24,643 nucleotides of DNA from NCBI GenBank assembly GCA_051867635.1, contig JBJDYT010000037.1, positions 1-24,643 of the forward strand. The letters run 5' to 3'. This stretch comes from RGIG5472 sp051867635 (lineage in GTDB: Bacteria; Bacillota; Clostridia; Oscillospirales; Oscillospiraceae). The position numbers and the translations under genes are program-made. The notes below the pieces were generated by a model. That model worked only from the letters and a program-made list of their open reading frames with translations. It had not been told where the DNA came from and did no database searches. Below are positions 6,290 to 14,427 of this stretch, piece by piece; position 1 is the first letter of the stretch, and the number at the start of each line of letters is the position of its first letter.

Positions 6290-7663
6290 TCAGTTCTTTT
6301 CGGGATAATATTGATCCAGCATCTCCTGCTTGATGCGCTTGAGCTCGCTTCTGGGCAGGATGCGCAGCAGCTCCCAGCCCAGGTCCAGGGTCTGCTCGAT
6401 GCTGCGGTTCTCCTCCGGGCCCTGGGAGACATAGCGCTTTTCAAACTCGTCGGCGAACTTCGCGTACAGCAGGTCCGTGGGGGTCAGCGCCGCCTCGCCC
6501 AGAATGGTCATCAGCTCCTTGGCTTCCTTGCCGGAGGCGTAGGCCGCGAAGAGCTGGTTCAGCGTGGGGGCGTGGTCCTCGCGGGTCTTGCCCTTGCCGA
6601 CGCCCTTATCCTTCAGACGGGAGAGGGACGGCAGCACGTCCACCGGGGGCATGATGCCCTTGCGGTACAGGTCGCGGGAGAGGATGATCTGGCCCTCGGT
6701 GATATAGCCGGTCAGGTCGGGGATGGGGTGGGTCTTGTCGTCCTCGGGCATGGTCAGGATGGGGATCATGGTGATGGAGCCTTCCTTGCCCAGCTTCCGG
6801 CCCGCGCGCTCGTACATGGTGGCAAGGTCCGTGTAGAGGTAGCCGGGGTAGCCGCGGCGGCCCGGGACCTCCTTGCGGGCGGCGGAGACCTCACGCAGGG
6901 CCTCGGCGTAGTTGGTGATATCCGTCAGGATGACCAGCACGTGCATGCCCTTTTCAAAGGCCAGGTACTCCGCGGCGGTCAGCGCCATACGGGGCGTGGC
7001 GATACGCTCCACAGCGGGGTCGTTGGCCAGGTTGGTGAACAGCACCGTGCGGTCGATGGCGCCGGTGCGGCGGAAGTCGGAGATGAAGAACTCCGCCTCC
7101 TCAAAGGTGATGCCGATGGCGGCGAACACCACGGCGAACTTGCTCTCGCCGTCCAGCACCTTGGCCTGGCGGGCGATCTGGGCCGCCAGCTGCGCATGGG
7201 GCAGGCCGGAGCCGGAGAAGATCGGCAGCTTCTGGCCGCGGACCAGGGTGTTCAGACCGTCGATGGTGGAAATGCCGGTCTGGATGAACTCGTTGGGGTA
7301 GTCGCGGGCCGCCGGGTTCATGGGCAGGCCGTTGATGTCCAGGCGCTTCTCCGCCAGGATCTCGGGGCCGCCGTCGATGGGCTGGCCCATGCCGTTGAAG
7401 ACGCGGCCCAGCATGTCGCCGCTGACCGCCAGCTCCAGCGGATGGCCCAGGAAACGGATCTTGGACTCCTTCAGGTTGATGCCGGCGGAGCTTTCAAACA
7501 GCTGCACCACGGCCTTGTCGCCGTTCACCTCCAGCACCTTGCAGCGGCGGACGCTGCCGTCGGGCAGCTCAATCTCGGCCAGCTCGTCGTAGGTGACGCC
7601 GCTGACCTGCTCCACCACCATCAGGGGGCCGGAGATCTCATGTATGGTCCGATATTCTTTCAT
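6290..7663 (-). CDS. atpB: V/A-type ATP synthase subunit B (non-catalytic head subunit)
   Basis: Alternates with catalytic subunit A in the hexameric head. The protein has 457 aa. In place of a Walker A motif it has the degenerate FSGSGLPHAQLA (about 149-160), expected for B subunits. Other conserved parts are the N-terminal beta-barrel, LGRVFNGMGQPIDGGP, VLVILTDITNYAEALREVSAARKEVPGRRGYPGYLYTDLA and the PSLSRLKDKG stretch. Its ATG overlaps the stop codon of atpA as ATGA, implying translational coupling that would help keep A and B at 1:1. atpD follows after 11 bases. Also called ntpB. Confidence 0.97.
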   Translation of the reverse strand: MKEYRTIHEISGPLMVVEQVSGVTYDELAEIELPDGSVRRCKVLEVNGDKAVVQLFESSAGINLKESKIRFLGHPLELAVSGDMLGRVFNGMGQPIDGGPEILAEKRLDINGLPMNPAARDYPNEFIQTGISTIDGLNTLVRGQKLPIFSGSGLPHAQLAAQIARQAKVLDGESKFAVVFAAIGITFEEAEFFISDFRRTGAIDRTVLFTNLANDPAVERIATPRMALTAAEYLAFEKGMHVLVILTDITNYAEALREVSAARKEVPGRRGYPGYLYTDLATMYERAGRKLGKEGSITMIPILTMPEDDKTHPIPDLTGYITEGQIILSRDLYRKGIMPPVDVLPSLSRLKDKGVGKGKTREDHAPTLNQLFAAYASGKEAKELMTILGEAALTPTDLLYAKFADEFEKRYVSQGPEENRSIEQTLDLGWELLRILPRSELKRIKQEMLDQYYPEKN

Positions 7664-9435
7664 TCGTCCTCACCTGCTTTCTCCGCGATGGCGGCGATCT
7701 CCTCCTCCATCTCCTGGGAAATGGCGGCGTAGGCTGCCTCGTACCCTTCCGTCTCCACATACTTGGCGCGGCCGATCTTCTCCTTGGCGGGAATGGCCAG
7801 CAGGTCGTTCAGCGCCGCGCCGCGGCGGATGGCGTCCCGTGCAAGACGGTCGAAATCCAGGATCATGCCCATGAGCTTCTTCTGCCGCTCATGGCTGGAA
7901 TAGGAGTCCACATCCATAAAGGCGTTCTGCTGCAGGAAGTCCTCCCGCACCATCTTCGCCGTTTCAAGGGTCAGCTGGTCGCCGGGGCTCAGGGCGTCCT
8001 TGCCCACCAGCTGCACGATCTCCTGCAGCTCCGCTTCCTCCTGCAGCAGACTCATGGCCTTGTGCCGGCCCTGCATGAACTCGGCGCCCAGGTGCTCGTC
8101 GAACCAGGGCTTCATGCTGTCGAGATACAGGGAGTAGGAGTTCAGCCAGTTGATGGCCGGGAAGTGCCGGCGGTACGCCAGGGAGGAATCCAGGGACCAG
8201 AACACCTTCACGATGCGCATGGTGCCCTGGGAGACAGGCTCGGACAGGTCGCCGCCCGGAGGGGACACGGCGCCCACGGCGGTCAGGCTGCCCTGCCGCT
8301 CGTCGCTGCCGATGCACTCCACCACGCCGGCGCGCTCATAGAACTGGGCCAGACGGGAGGCCAGGTACGCGGGATAGCCCTCCTCGCCGGGCATCTCCTC
8401 CAGACGGCCGGACATCTCGCGCAGAGCCTCGGCCCAGCGGGAGGTGGAGTCCGCGATGACTGCCACGTCATAGCCCATGTCGCGGAAATACTCCGCGATG
8501 GTGATGCCGGTGTAAACGGAGGCCTCGCGGGCCGCCACGGGCATGTCGGAGGTGTTGGCGATCAGCACCGTGCGCTTCATCAGCGTCTCGCCGGTGCGGG
8601 GGTCGGTCAGCTCCGGGAACTCCCGCAGCACGTCGGTCATCTCGTTGCCGCGCTCGCCGCAGCCGATATAGATGACGATGTCCACGTCCGACCACTTGGC
8701 CAGCTGGTGCTGCACCACGGTCTTGCCGCTGCCGAAGGGGCCGGGGACCGCGGCGGTGCCGCCCTTGGCGATGGGGAACATGGTGTCGATGACGCGCTGG
8801 CCGGTCTGCAGGGGCCGGACAGGGGGATACTTCTTCTCATAGGGACGGCCGATACGGACGGGCCACTTCTGCACCATGGTCAGAGAGGTCTCGCCGCCCT
8901 TGCCGTCGTCGAGCTTCGCGATGCACTCCTCGATGGTGTACTCGCCCTCTTCCGCCAGCCAGGTGATGACGCCGCTGTTCTTCACCGGGACCATGATCTT
9001 GTGCAGCACCACAGGGGTCTCCTGCACCGTGCCCAGGACGTCGCCGCCCTGCACCCGGTCGCCCACCTTGGCCACCGGGACGAAGCGCCACTTCTTTTCC
9101 CGGCTCAGGGCGGGGACCTGGACGCCGCGGGCCAGGTTCGTGCCGCAGGTCTTCATGATCTCCTCCAGCGGGCGCTGGATGCCGTCGTAAATATTCTCGA
9201 TCAGGCCGGGGCCGAGCTCCACGCTCAGCGGGGCGCCGGTGGTCTCCACCACCGCGCCGGGGCCCAGGCCCGAGGTCTCCTCGTAGACCTGGATGGAGGC
9301 GCGGCCGCCGGTCATGTTCAAAATCTCGCCGATCAGGTGCTGTTCGCCCACGCGGACCACGTCCGCCATGTTGGCATCCTCCAGCCCCTCGGCGACGACC
9401 AGCGGGCCGGATACCTTGATGATTTTACCGCTCAT
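7660..9435 (-). CDS. atpA: V/A-type ATP synthase subunit A (catalytic head subunit)
   Basis: Catalytic nucleotide-binding subunit that makes or hydrolyses ATP. The protein has 591 aa, normal for the family. The Walker A motif is GPFGSGKT (about 232-239) and the catalytic glutamate lies in the following GCGERGNEM (about E261). The non-homologous insert of about 90 residues that distinguishes A subunits from F-type beta precedes the P-loop. SRWAEALREMSGRLEEMPGEEGYPAYL and the CIGSDERQGSLTAVGAVSPPGGDLSEPV region are also typical. AAGGAGA precedes the ATG. atpF ends 17 bases upstream and atpB overlaps by 4 bases. Also called ntpA. Confidence 0.98.
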   Translation of the reverse strand: MSGKIIKVSGPLVVAEGLEDANMADVVRVGEQHLIGEILNMTGGRASIQVYEETSGLGPGAVVETTGAPLSVELGPGLIENIYDGIQRPLEEIMKTCGTNLARGVQVPALSREKKWRFVPVAKVGDRVQGGDVLGTVQETPVVLHKIMVPVKNSGVITWLAEEGEYTIEECIAKLDDGKGGETSLTMVQKWPVRIGRPYEKKYPPVRPLQTGQRVIDTMFPIAKGGTAAVPGPFGSGKTVVQHQLAKWSDVDIVIYIGCGERGNEMTDVLREFPELTDPRTGETLMKRTVLIANTSDMPVAAREASVYTGITIAEYFRDMGYDVAVIADSTSRWAEALREMSGRLEEMPGEEGYPAYLASRLAQFYERAGVVECIGSDERQGSLTAVGAVSPPGGDLSEPVSQGTMRIVKVFWSLDSSLAYRRHFPAINWLNSYSLYLDSMKPWFDEHLGAEFMQGRHKAMSLLQEEAELQEIVQLVGKDALSPGDQLTLETAKMVREDFLQQNAFMDVDSYSSHERQKKLMGMILDFDRLARDAIRRGAALNDLLAIPAKEKIGRAKYVETEGYEAAYAAISQEMEEEIAAIAEKAGEDE

Positions 9436-9452
9436 TCGCTATCTCCTTTTCT

Positions 9453-9761
9453 TTAAGAGATGTCCGCGCCCACGGCGCGTTCCACGGCGCTCTGCAGCTT
9501 TGCCTGCGCCACGCCGAGGCTGCCGCCCTTGCCGGGGATGAGGATCACCGCCGGTGAGAGCTTATCGTTGTATTTGGCGATCTCCGCCGGCATCTGCCGG
9601 GCCAGCTGCTCCGTGATATAGATGATGGCGTAGTCCTCCCGGGCCAGACGGTGGAGCTGCCGGACGGCCTCGTCCCGCTGCTCCGCGAACACGACCTGCA
9701 GGCCCAGCGCCCGGAAGCCCAGCACGCTGTCCCGGTCGCCCAGCACGGCGATTTTAGACAT
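9453..9761 (-). CDS. atpF: V/A-type ATP synthase subunit F
   Basis: Small subunit of the central stalk that binds subunit D and the C socket. The product is about 102 aa, starting MSKIAVLGDRDSVLGFRALG, the conserved nucleotide-fold-like start of F subunits. DYAIIYITEQLA and the PAVILIPGKGG stretch follow. An in-frame ATG three codons upstream is possible, but it sits directly on its AAAGGA. The ATG at 9761 fits the family start and overlaps the end of atpC by 8 bases (ATGTCTAA), suggesting coupled translation. Named ntpG in Enterococcus. Confidence 0.93.
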   Translation of the reverse strand: MSKIAVLGDRDSVLGFRALGLQVVFAEQRDEAVRQLHRLAREDYAIIYITEQLARQMPAEIAKYNDKLSPAVILIPGKGGSLGVAQAKLQSAVERAVGADIS

Positions 9762-10749
9762 AGCTCTCACGCATCCTTTCCCGGATCTTCTCCGCCCGGA
9801 GGCCCGCCATACGTCCGCTCATGATGATGCGGATGTTCCGCAGCTCCTGTTCCTTTGCCGCGATATACGCCAGCACCGCTTCCGGCCCGAAGGACACCAG
9901 CGCGGCGCCCTGCAGGTAATGCGTCAGCACGTCGTCGCAGGCCTTCTCGAAGGCCGTCACCGAGCCGCCGTGGATGGCCTGGGCGATGCGCTCCACCGCC
10001 GGGGCCACGGCCGTACCCTGGTACGGCTCCGTCATGGCGCCGTTCTGCGCCGCCGCCAGCAGCGTGTCCGCGTCCACCGTGCCACCGGGCAGCACGGCCT
10101 CGGCCAGCAGCTCCGGCCCCTGGCACATGCGCAGTACCCGCAGCAGGGCCTTGACGTTCTCCGTGTCGATCATGAGCCGGACATAGCCCACCAGATACTC
10201 GCTGCCCAGGGCCTCCGCCAGCTTCAGCATCTCCGCGAAGCAGGCGCGGTCCAGGATGAAGTCGCCCTTGCGGGGGTCGCCCGTGGAGGAGATCACCGTG
10301 CGGGCCTCCCGCACCGCTTCCTCCATGATGGGAGGCAGCAGTCGCTCCTCTTCCTCGCGGATGATGCGGGCCAGCTCCTCCTTATCCACCCGGCCGCCCT
10401 CCATCAGCAGACGGTCGGCCGAGACGCCGGCGGCGGCGGATTTCAGCACCACCTTGGCGTTGTGATAGTCATATCTCAGTCGGAAGAGGTCCGGCAGCCG
10501 TTCGTCCATGGAGAAGCCCGCGAAGTCCGCGAACAGCTCCTCCCGCGCGCTGCGCAGCGCCTCCTCCAGGTCGGCCTGCGTCGCCTCCGCCACGGCGTAG
10601 CCGTGATCCGCCAGCACCCGCAGCGCCTCAGCCGTGTCGTTTGCCTCGATCATGCGGCTGTAATCCGCCGCGGTCAGCAGCCTTGCCTCCAGCGCGCGGA
10701 CATAGGCGGAGACGCAGAGCCAGCGCTCCGCTTGCGTTTTCTTTGCCAA
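9754..10749 (-). CDS. atpC: V/A-type ATP synthase subunit C (central-stalk socket), TTG start
   Basis: Corresponds to V-ATPase subunit d: the funnel-shaped protein that links the central shaft to the K ring. The protein has 331 aa, almost all helical, with the typical NTAEALRVL-like, LRYDYHNAKVVLK and YLVGYVRLMIDTENVKALLR segments and the C-terminal VLAYIAAKEQELRNIRIIMSGR. The start is TTG at 10747-10749, preceded by GGGAGGAG at good spacing. The next in-frame Met is residue 33, inside a conserved helix, so TTG is well supported. It lies 27 bases after atpE and overlaps atpF at its end. Also called ntpC. Confidence 0.94.
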   Translation of the reverse strand: MAKKTQAERWLCVSAYVRALEARLLTAADYSRMIEANDTAEALRVLADHGYAVAEATQADLEEALRSAREELFADFAGFSMDERLPDLFRLRYDYHNAKVVLKSAAAGVSADRLLMEGGRVDKEELARIIREEEERLLPPIMEEAVREARTVISSTGDPRKGDFILDRACFAEMLKLAEALGSEYLVGYVRLMIDTENVKALLRVLRMCQGPELLAEAVLPGGTVDADTLLAAAQNGAMTEPYQGTAVAPAVERIAQAIHGGSVTAFEKACDDVLTHYLQGAALVSFGPEAVLAYIAAKEQELRNIRIIMSGRMAGLRAEKIRERMRESYV

Positions 10750-10776
10750 ACAGGTCTCCTCCCTTCCTGCGGAATG

Positions 10777-11361
10777 TCATGCAAACAGGATGTCCGCCAC
10801 GGCAGGCGCCAGGCGCTGCTTCAGCTCCCGCATGCCGATCTCCAGACTCCCGTTGATCTCGATATTGCCGCGGCGAAGGATGACGCCGTCGATCTCCCGG
10901 GTCTCCTCCGAGAGGGTGAACACCGCGCCGGGGCGCAGGGCGTTGGCCCGCGCCACCACCTTTTCACCGATGGCCTTCCTCGCGTCGGCGGAGAGGATCA
11001 GCTCCTCCCGCCCGTCCTCGGCGTTTTTCGCCGCGAAGGATGCCAGCAGCTCCACCAGCTCCTCCTCCGGGAGGGCCAGCAGCTTGCCCAGCGCCTGGGA
11101 GAAGCTCTCCTCCAGCGCCTCCTGCTTCGCCGCGAGCTGCATCTGCCGCGCCTCCATCTCCGCCGCGCTGACCAGGCGGTCATGGTGGAGCCGGGCGGCC
11201 TCGGCGTTCTGCGCGCGGCCGAGGCGCAGCCGCTCCTCCGCCTGCCGCTCAGCCTCCGCCCGGACGCCGTCGGCTTTTTTCCCGGCGTCCTGCAGCAGAC
11301 CGTCGATCTCGGCGCGGGCGTCGCGCTCAATGCGCTGCGTGATCTTTTCGATACCGTTCAT
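10777..11361 (-). CDS. atpE: V/A-type ATP synthase subunit E (peripheral stalk)
   Basis: Forms the peripheral stator stalk with the small coiled-coil subunit encoded by atpH and anchors the head to subunit I. The protein has 194 aa. The N-terminal half is a long charged coiled coil beginning MNGIEKITQRIERDARAEIDGLL. The C-terminal globular half contains GREELILSADARKAIGEKVV-type sequence and the pattern GVILRRGNIEINGSLE seen in E subunits. The ATG follows AAGGGG. It lies between atpK (22 bases upstream) and atpC. Also called ntpE. Confidence 0.94.
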   Translation of the reverse strand: MNGIEKITQRIERDARAEIDGLLQDAGKKADGVRAEAERQAEERLRLGRAQNAEAARLHHDRLVSAAEMEARQMQLAAKQEALEESFSQALGKLLALPEEELVELLASFAAKNAEDGREELILSADARKAIGEKVVARANALRPGAVFTLSEETREIDGVILRRGNIEINGSLEIGMRELKQRLAPAVADILFA

Positions 11362-11383
11362 CGTGCGTCCCCTTTCTTCGGGA

Positions 11384-11866
11384 TCAGATCCAAAGCAGCA
11401 TCAGCATGGAGGCCAGCAGAGACAGAATGGCGTAGAACTCGACGATACCGCAGAGGATCAGGCCCTTGGACCAGTCGTTGGGCTTTTTCGCAAGGATGTT
11501 GATGGAGCCGGCTGCCACGCGGCCCTGGGCGATGGCGGAGAGCAAGCCGCCCAGCGCCATGGGCATGCAGGCCGCGAAGTACTGCAGGCCTTCCGACACG
11601 GTCAGCGCCGCGGCGCTGCCGTCCAGCATGCCCATGCGGATGAGGGCGAAGAACCAGACCACCAGGCCGTACAGACCCTGGGTGCCGGGCAGCAGCTGCA
11701 GCACCATGACCTTACCGGACTTGGAGGGATCCTGGCTGAGAAGACCGGTACCGGCTTCGCCGGCGATGCCGGTGCCCTTGGCGCTGCCCACACAGGAGAG
11801 GCCCACCGCGAGACCGGAACCAAACAATGCCAGAGCCATACCACCGAACGCTTCGAAGAAACTCAT
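11384..11866 (-). CDS. atpK: V/A-type ATP synthase subunit K (rotor proteolipid), Na+-site residues present
   Basis: Membrane rotor-ring subunit that carries the coupling ion. The protein has 160 aa with four predicted transmembrane helices, a fused double hairpin like E. hirae NtpK (156 aa). The ion-site residues of NtpK (L61, T64, Q65, Q110, E139) align with L59, T62 and Q63 in LLPGTQGLYG, Q114 in SAIAQGRVAAG, and E143 in IVEFYAIL. The first hairpin has no carboxylate at the equivalent place, so there should be one ion per four-helix protomer. This set strongly suggests Na+ rather than H+ coupling (inference by homology). AGGAGG precedes the ATG. Also called ntpK. Confidence 0.97.
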   Translation of the reverse strand: MSFFEAFGGMALALFGSGLAVGLSCVGSAKGTGIAGEAGTGLLSQDPSKSGKVMVLQLLPGTQGLYGLVVWFFALIRMGMLDGSAAALTVSEGLQYFAACMPMALGGLLSAIAQGRVAAGSINILAKKPNDWSKGLILCGIVEFYAILSLLASMLMLLWI

Positions 11867-11883
11867 TTTCTGTACCTCCTAAA

Positions 11884-13803
11884 TTATTCTTTTACGATAT
11901 CCACAAATTGCGTTTTCACTTCCAGCGGGCGGAAGGGCTTCCCTCCGTCCTCATAGAAGCGGCCGAAGAATTCCAGACACTGCAGGCGCATGTCGTGGAC
12001 ATAGCAGCCCAGCAGGTTCAGCGCCAGGTTCAGCGCATTTCCCACCATGGAAATGAGGAAGAACGTGACGATATTGCCGGTGATGTTGCCCAGGGTGTTG
12101 AACACCTGGGCGATGACCGCGCCCGCCAGCATCAGGGCCATAAGGCGGGAATAGGAGAGGATGTCGCTGAAGTAGCCGGTGATGTTGTTGTACAGCGACC
12201 CGCCGATGCCCATGAGCTTGCCGAGGATGCCCTTCTTGCCGTAGCCCTGGGTCAGGACGATGATGACCAGCGCCGCGATGAGGGCCTGCTTCCATGCGCC
12301 CAACACCGCGCCCACGCCGATGCAGGCGAAGACCAGGAACCACGCGCCCTCCGCCATCAGCGCGCCCATGACGTCGCCGCGCTTGCACTTCATCCGCATG
12401 CTGATGATCATGCCGGTGAAGATCTGCACCAGGCCCAGGCCCAGCGAGCCGACCAGCACCATCAGCGCGTCGTCCAGAGGGCTGAACAGCGCCGGCAGGG
12501 CGAAGGTGCTTTCGGGATTGAACAGCCGGATCAGCTGCGGGATCATGTCTCCGAAGAAGCCGCCCGTCATGGCTCCCACCACGAAGGTGCTGAAGCCGCA
12601 GAGCCCCGCCAGAGGCACCATGTACTGCGTGGTGGGACCGTTGGGCTTGGTCCGCTTCATGATGATATAGGACGCCAGCATCATCAGCAGGCCGTAGCCC
12701 ATGTCCGCCAGCATGAAACCGTAAAACAGAATGAAGAACGGCGCCATGAGGGGGTTGGGGTCCACGCCGTTGTAGGCCGGGAGAGAGTACATCTCCGTGA
12801 CCATGTTCAGCGGCCGGGTCAGCCGGTTGTTCTTCAGCGACACCGGCACGTCGGGATACTCCTCCTCCGTGGGCTCACGCAGCTCCCAGGCGCAGTCCGT
12901 GCCGTCCATGAGGGCCCGGAACTCCTCCTCCTTCTCGGCGGGGAGCCAGCCCTTCAAAAGCGTCACCGCGCCCTTGGCCCGGAGCCGCTCGGTGGCCTCC
13001 TCCCGGGCCAGGTACTGCCGGATCCGGTCCTGCAGCTGCACCAGGCGGGGCGCCGAGGCGCTCTTGTCGAGGATGGCCTGCTTTTCCTGCTCCCGCTTGC
13101 GCTGCATGGCGGCCAGCTCCCTGCGGATCCGCTCGCGGTTCTCCGCCACCGTGCCGGTGAAGTCCTTCCACACCGGCAGCGAGAAGCCCGCGTTCCGCAA
13201 AACGGCCACCGCCTCCTTCTCCTGGCTTTCGTGCACCACCAAAGCCAGGTATTTCAGCTCCTTATCCTCCGAGAGCACGAACAGCTCCGACTCGTCCGCC
13301 TCCTCCCAGAGGCTCTGCCGCAGGGCTTCCAGCTCCGTCTTCGCCGGCAGCGTGCCGGGGATGACCTTCACCTGCTTCGTGCCGGGGTAATCCAGCGGCA
13401 GCGGGTACGCCTGCCAGGGGACGAGGCTCATGTCCCGCGCCCGGAACTCCGCCTCCTTGGCGATGATGGCCTGGATGGTCTGGGCGTGTCCGTTGACCTC
13501 TCTGGCCAAACGCACGTCGCCCCGCCAGGTGGTCTTATCCCAGAAGTCCTCCTCCGGCACCGTGGGGCGCGGCGCCAAAAAGCTTTTTTTCTGCGGCGCG
13601 TACTCCTTCATGATCTCCAACGCCGCCTCCACGTCCCGGGAAAAGGCCCGGAGCATATCGGCCCGGGAGGCCAGCGGCATAAAGCCGTCCTCCTCCGCCG
13701 GACCGACCTCCACACAACCGAAATGCTGCAGCGTCCGCAGCAGCATCTTCACGTCCCGGGAGGGAGCCAGCAGGGTCAGCGCCTTCATTTTTACAATAGA
13801 CAA
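11884..13803 (-). CDS. atpI: V/A-type ATP synthase subunit I (stator a-subunit), TTG start
   Basis: Membrane stator subunit that forms the ion half-channels beside the K ring. The protein has 639 aa. The N-terminal half (about 1-330) is soluble and helical and binds the peripheral stalks; the C-terminal half carries about seven to eight membrane helices. SYSRLMALMLAG contains the Arg (about R553) matching yeast Vph1 R735, essential for ion transport. The start is taken as TTG at 13801-13803, giving MSIVKMKALTLL, the usual start pattern of this family. It lies downstream of a GGAGGGAG stretch. The next in-frame ATG (residue 6) would remove conserved residues and has no ribosome site. atpH ends 4 bases upstream. 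Also called ntpI. Confidence 0.96.
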   Translation of the reverse strand: MSIVKMKALTLLAPSRDVKMLLRTLQHFGCVEVGPAEEDGFMPLASRADMLRAFSRDVEAALEIMKEYAPQKKSFLAPRPTVPEEDFWDKTTWRGDVRLAREVNGHAQTIQAIIAKEAEFRARDMSLVPWQAYPLPLDYPGTKQVKVIPGTLPAKTELEALRQSLWEEADESELFVLSEDKELKYLALVVHESQEKEAVAVLRNAGFSLPVWKDFTGTVAENRERIRRELAAMQRKREQEKQAILDKSASAPRLVQLQDRIRQYLAREEATERLRAKGAVTLLKGWLPAEKEEEFRALMDGTDCAWELREPTEEEYPDVPVSLKNNRLTRPLNMVTEMYSLPAYNGVDPNPLMAPFFILFYGFMLADMGYGLLMMLASYIIMKRTKPNGPTTQYMVPLAGLCGFSTFVVGAMTGGFFGDMIPQLIRLFNPESTFALPALFSPLDDALMVLVGSLGLGLVQIFTGMIISMRMKCKRGDVMGALMAEGAWFLVFACIGVGAVLGAWKQALIAALVIIVLTQGYGKKGILGKLMGIGGSLYNNITGYFSDILSYSRLMALMLAGAVIAQVFNTLGNITGNIVTFFLISMVGNALNLALNLLGCYVHDMRLQCLEFFGRFYEDGGKPFRPLEVKTQFVDIVKE

Positions 13804-13807
13804 TGTC

Positions 13808-14116
13808 TCACACTCCCTCCGCCAGAATCCTTTCCACCGCCTGCGCCTGACGCGCGGCGGCCAGGTCCTTCAGGGCGCGGCAGCGCTCCTCCGCCTCGGC
13901 GAGGATCTGCGCGCGCTCCTGCGCGGCTTCCTCCTCCGCCTGGGCCATCAGCGCCTGGCGCTCCTGCTTCAGCGTCTCCTCTGCCGCGGCGGCCGCGGCG
14001 GCTGCCGCCTTTTCCGCCTCAAGGGCTATTCGCTGAGCGCTGGCGCGGGCGGCGGCCTTTTCCTCCTCCATCCGCGCCTCTGTCTCCTGGATCGTCCGGA
14101 TGCTCTCTTCCAGCAT
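13808..14116 (-). CDS. atpH: V/A-type ATP synthase small peripheral-stalk subunit (H/G type)
   Basis: About 102 aa and almost entirely a charged, Ala/Glu-rich coiled coil, as expected for the partner of subunit E in the peripheral stalk (NtpF/AhaH type). Low-complexity composition makes identification depend on position: first gene of the operon, directly before subunit I, as in other Clostridia. The preferred ATG is 14114-14116, about 7 bases after AGGCGG. An ATG eight codons upstream (14138-14140) is possible but has its purine-rich site too close. The promoter lies about 150 bases upstream. Confidence 0.85.
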   Translation of the reverse strand: MLEESIRTIQETEARMEEEKAAARASAQRIALEAEKAAAAAAAAAEETLKQERQALMAQAEEEAAQERAQILAEAEERCRALKDLAAARQAQAVERILAEGV

Positions 14117-14264
14117 GCTTTCACCGCCTTTTTCAATCATTTCCTGCTATTGTCAACCAGTCCCAGGCCGGGCCGCCTGCGGGTGGAATGGCGCTCCCGG
14201 CATGTTAAAGTTTTAGCATTCTGCTTATACTATGCATAAAAATACCTTATATGCCATTTTCCTT

Positions 14265-14293
14265 ATCATAACCCAGATAAGCTTGTTTGTCAA
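14265..14293 (-). promoter_or_regulatory. Promoter of the ATP synthase operon
   Basis: TTGACA (14293-14288), 17-base spacer, TATGAT (14270-14265) on the minus strand. Predicted start near 14258, giving a leader of about 140 bases before atpH. The leader is AT-rich at first, then GC-rich; I recognise no riboswitch or terminator in it. This accounts for the gap of about 310 bases between atpH and the putative glycoside hydrolase gene. Confidence 0.85.
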
Positions 14294-14361
14294 TTTCATT
14301 TACTTTTTATCAATGTTGCCCAAAAAGAAACTATCGCCCCCCGCCGGGCGGCCCGCCGGCG

Positions 14362-14395
14362 AAAAAAAGACGGCCCGGGCTTCCTCCCGGACCGT
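14362..14395 (-). terminator. Terminator after the hrcA-to-glycoside-hydrolase gene string
   Basis: ACGG-c-CCGGG (14370-14379), loop CTTCCT, CCCGG-a-CCGT (14386-14395): nine pairs and one mismatch. On the minus strand it is followed by seven T residues (14368-14362). It lies 32 bases beyond the stop codon of the gene at 14428-15435. Confidence 0.88.
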
Positions 14396-14427
14396 TCTTT
14401 CTCATTTCATCGATATCTTCTTTATCT

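Noticed and set aside
14144..14149. TTGACA on the minus strand close to atpH
   Set aside because: No -10 element at usual spacing; the complete promoter at 14293-14265 explains transcription better.
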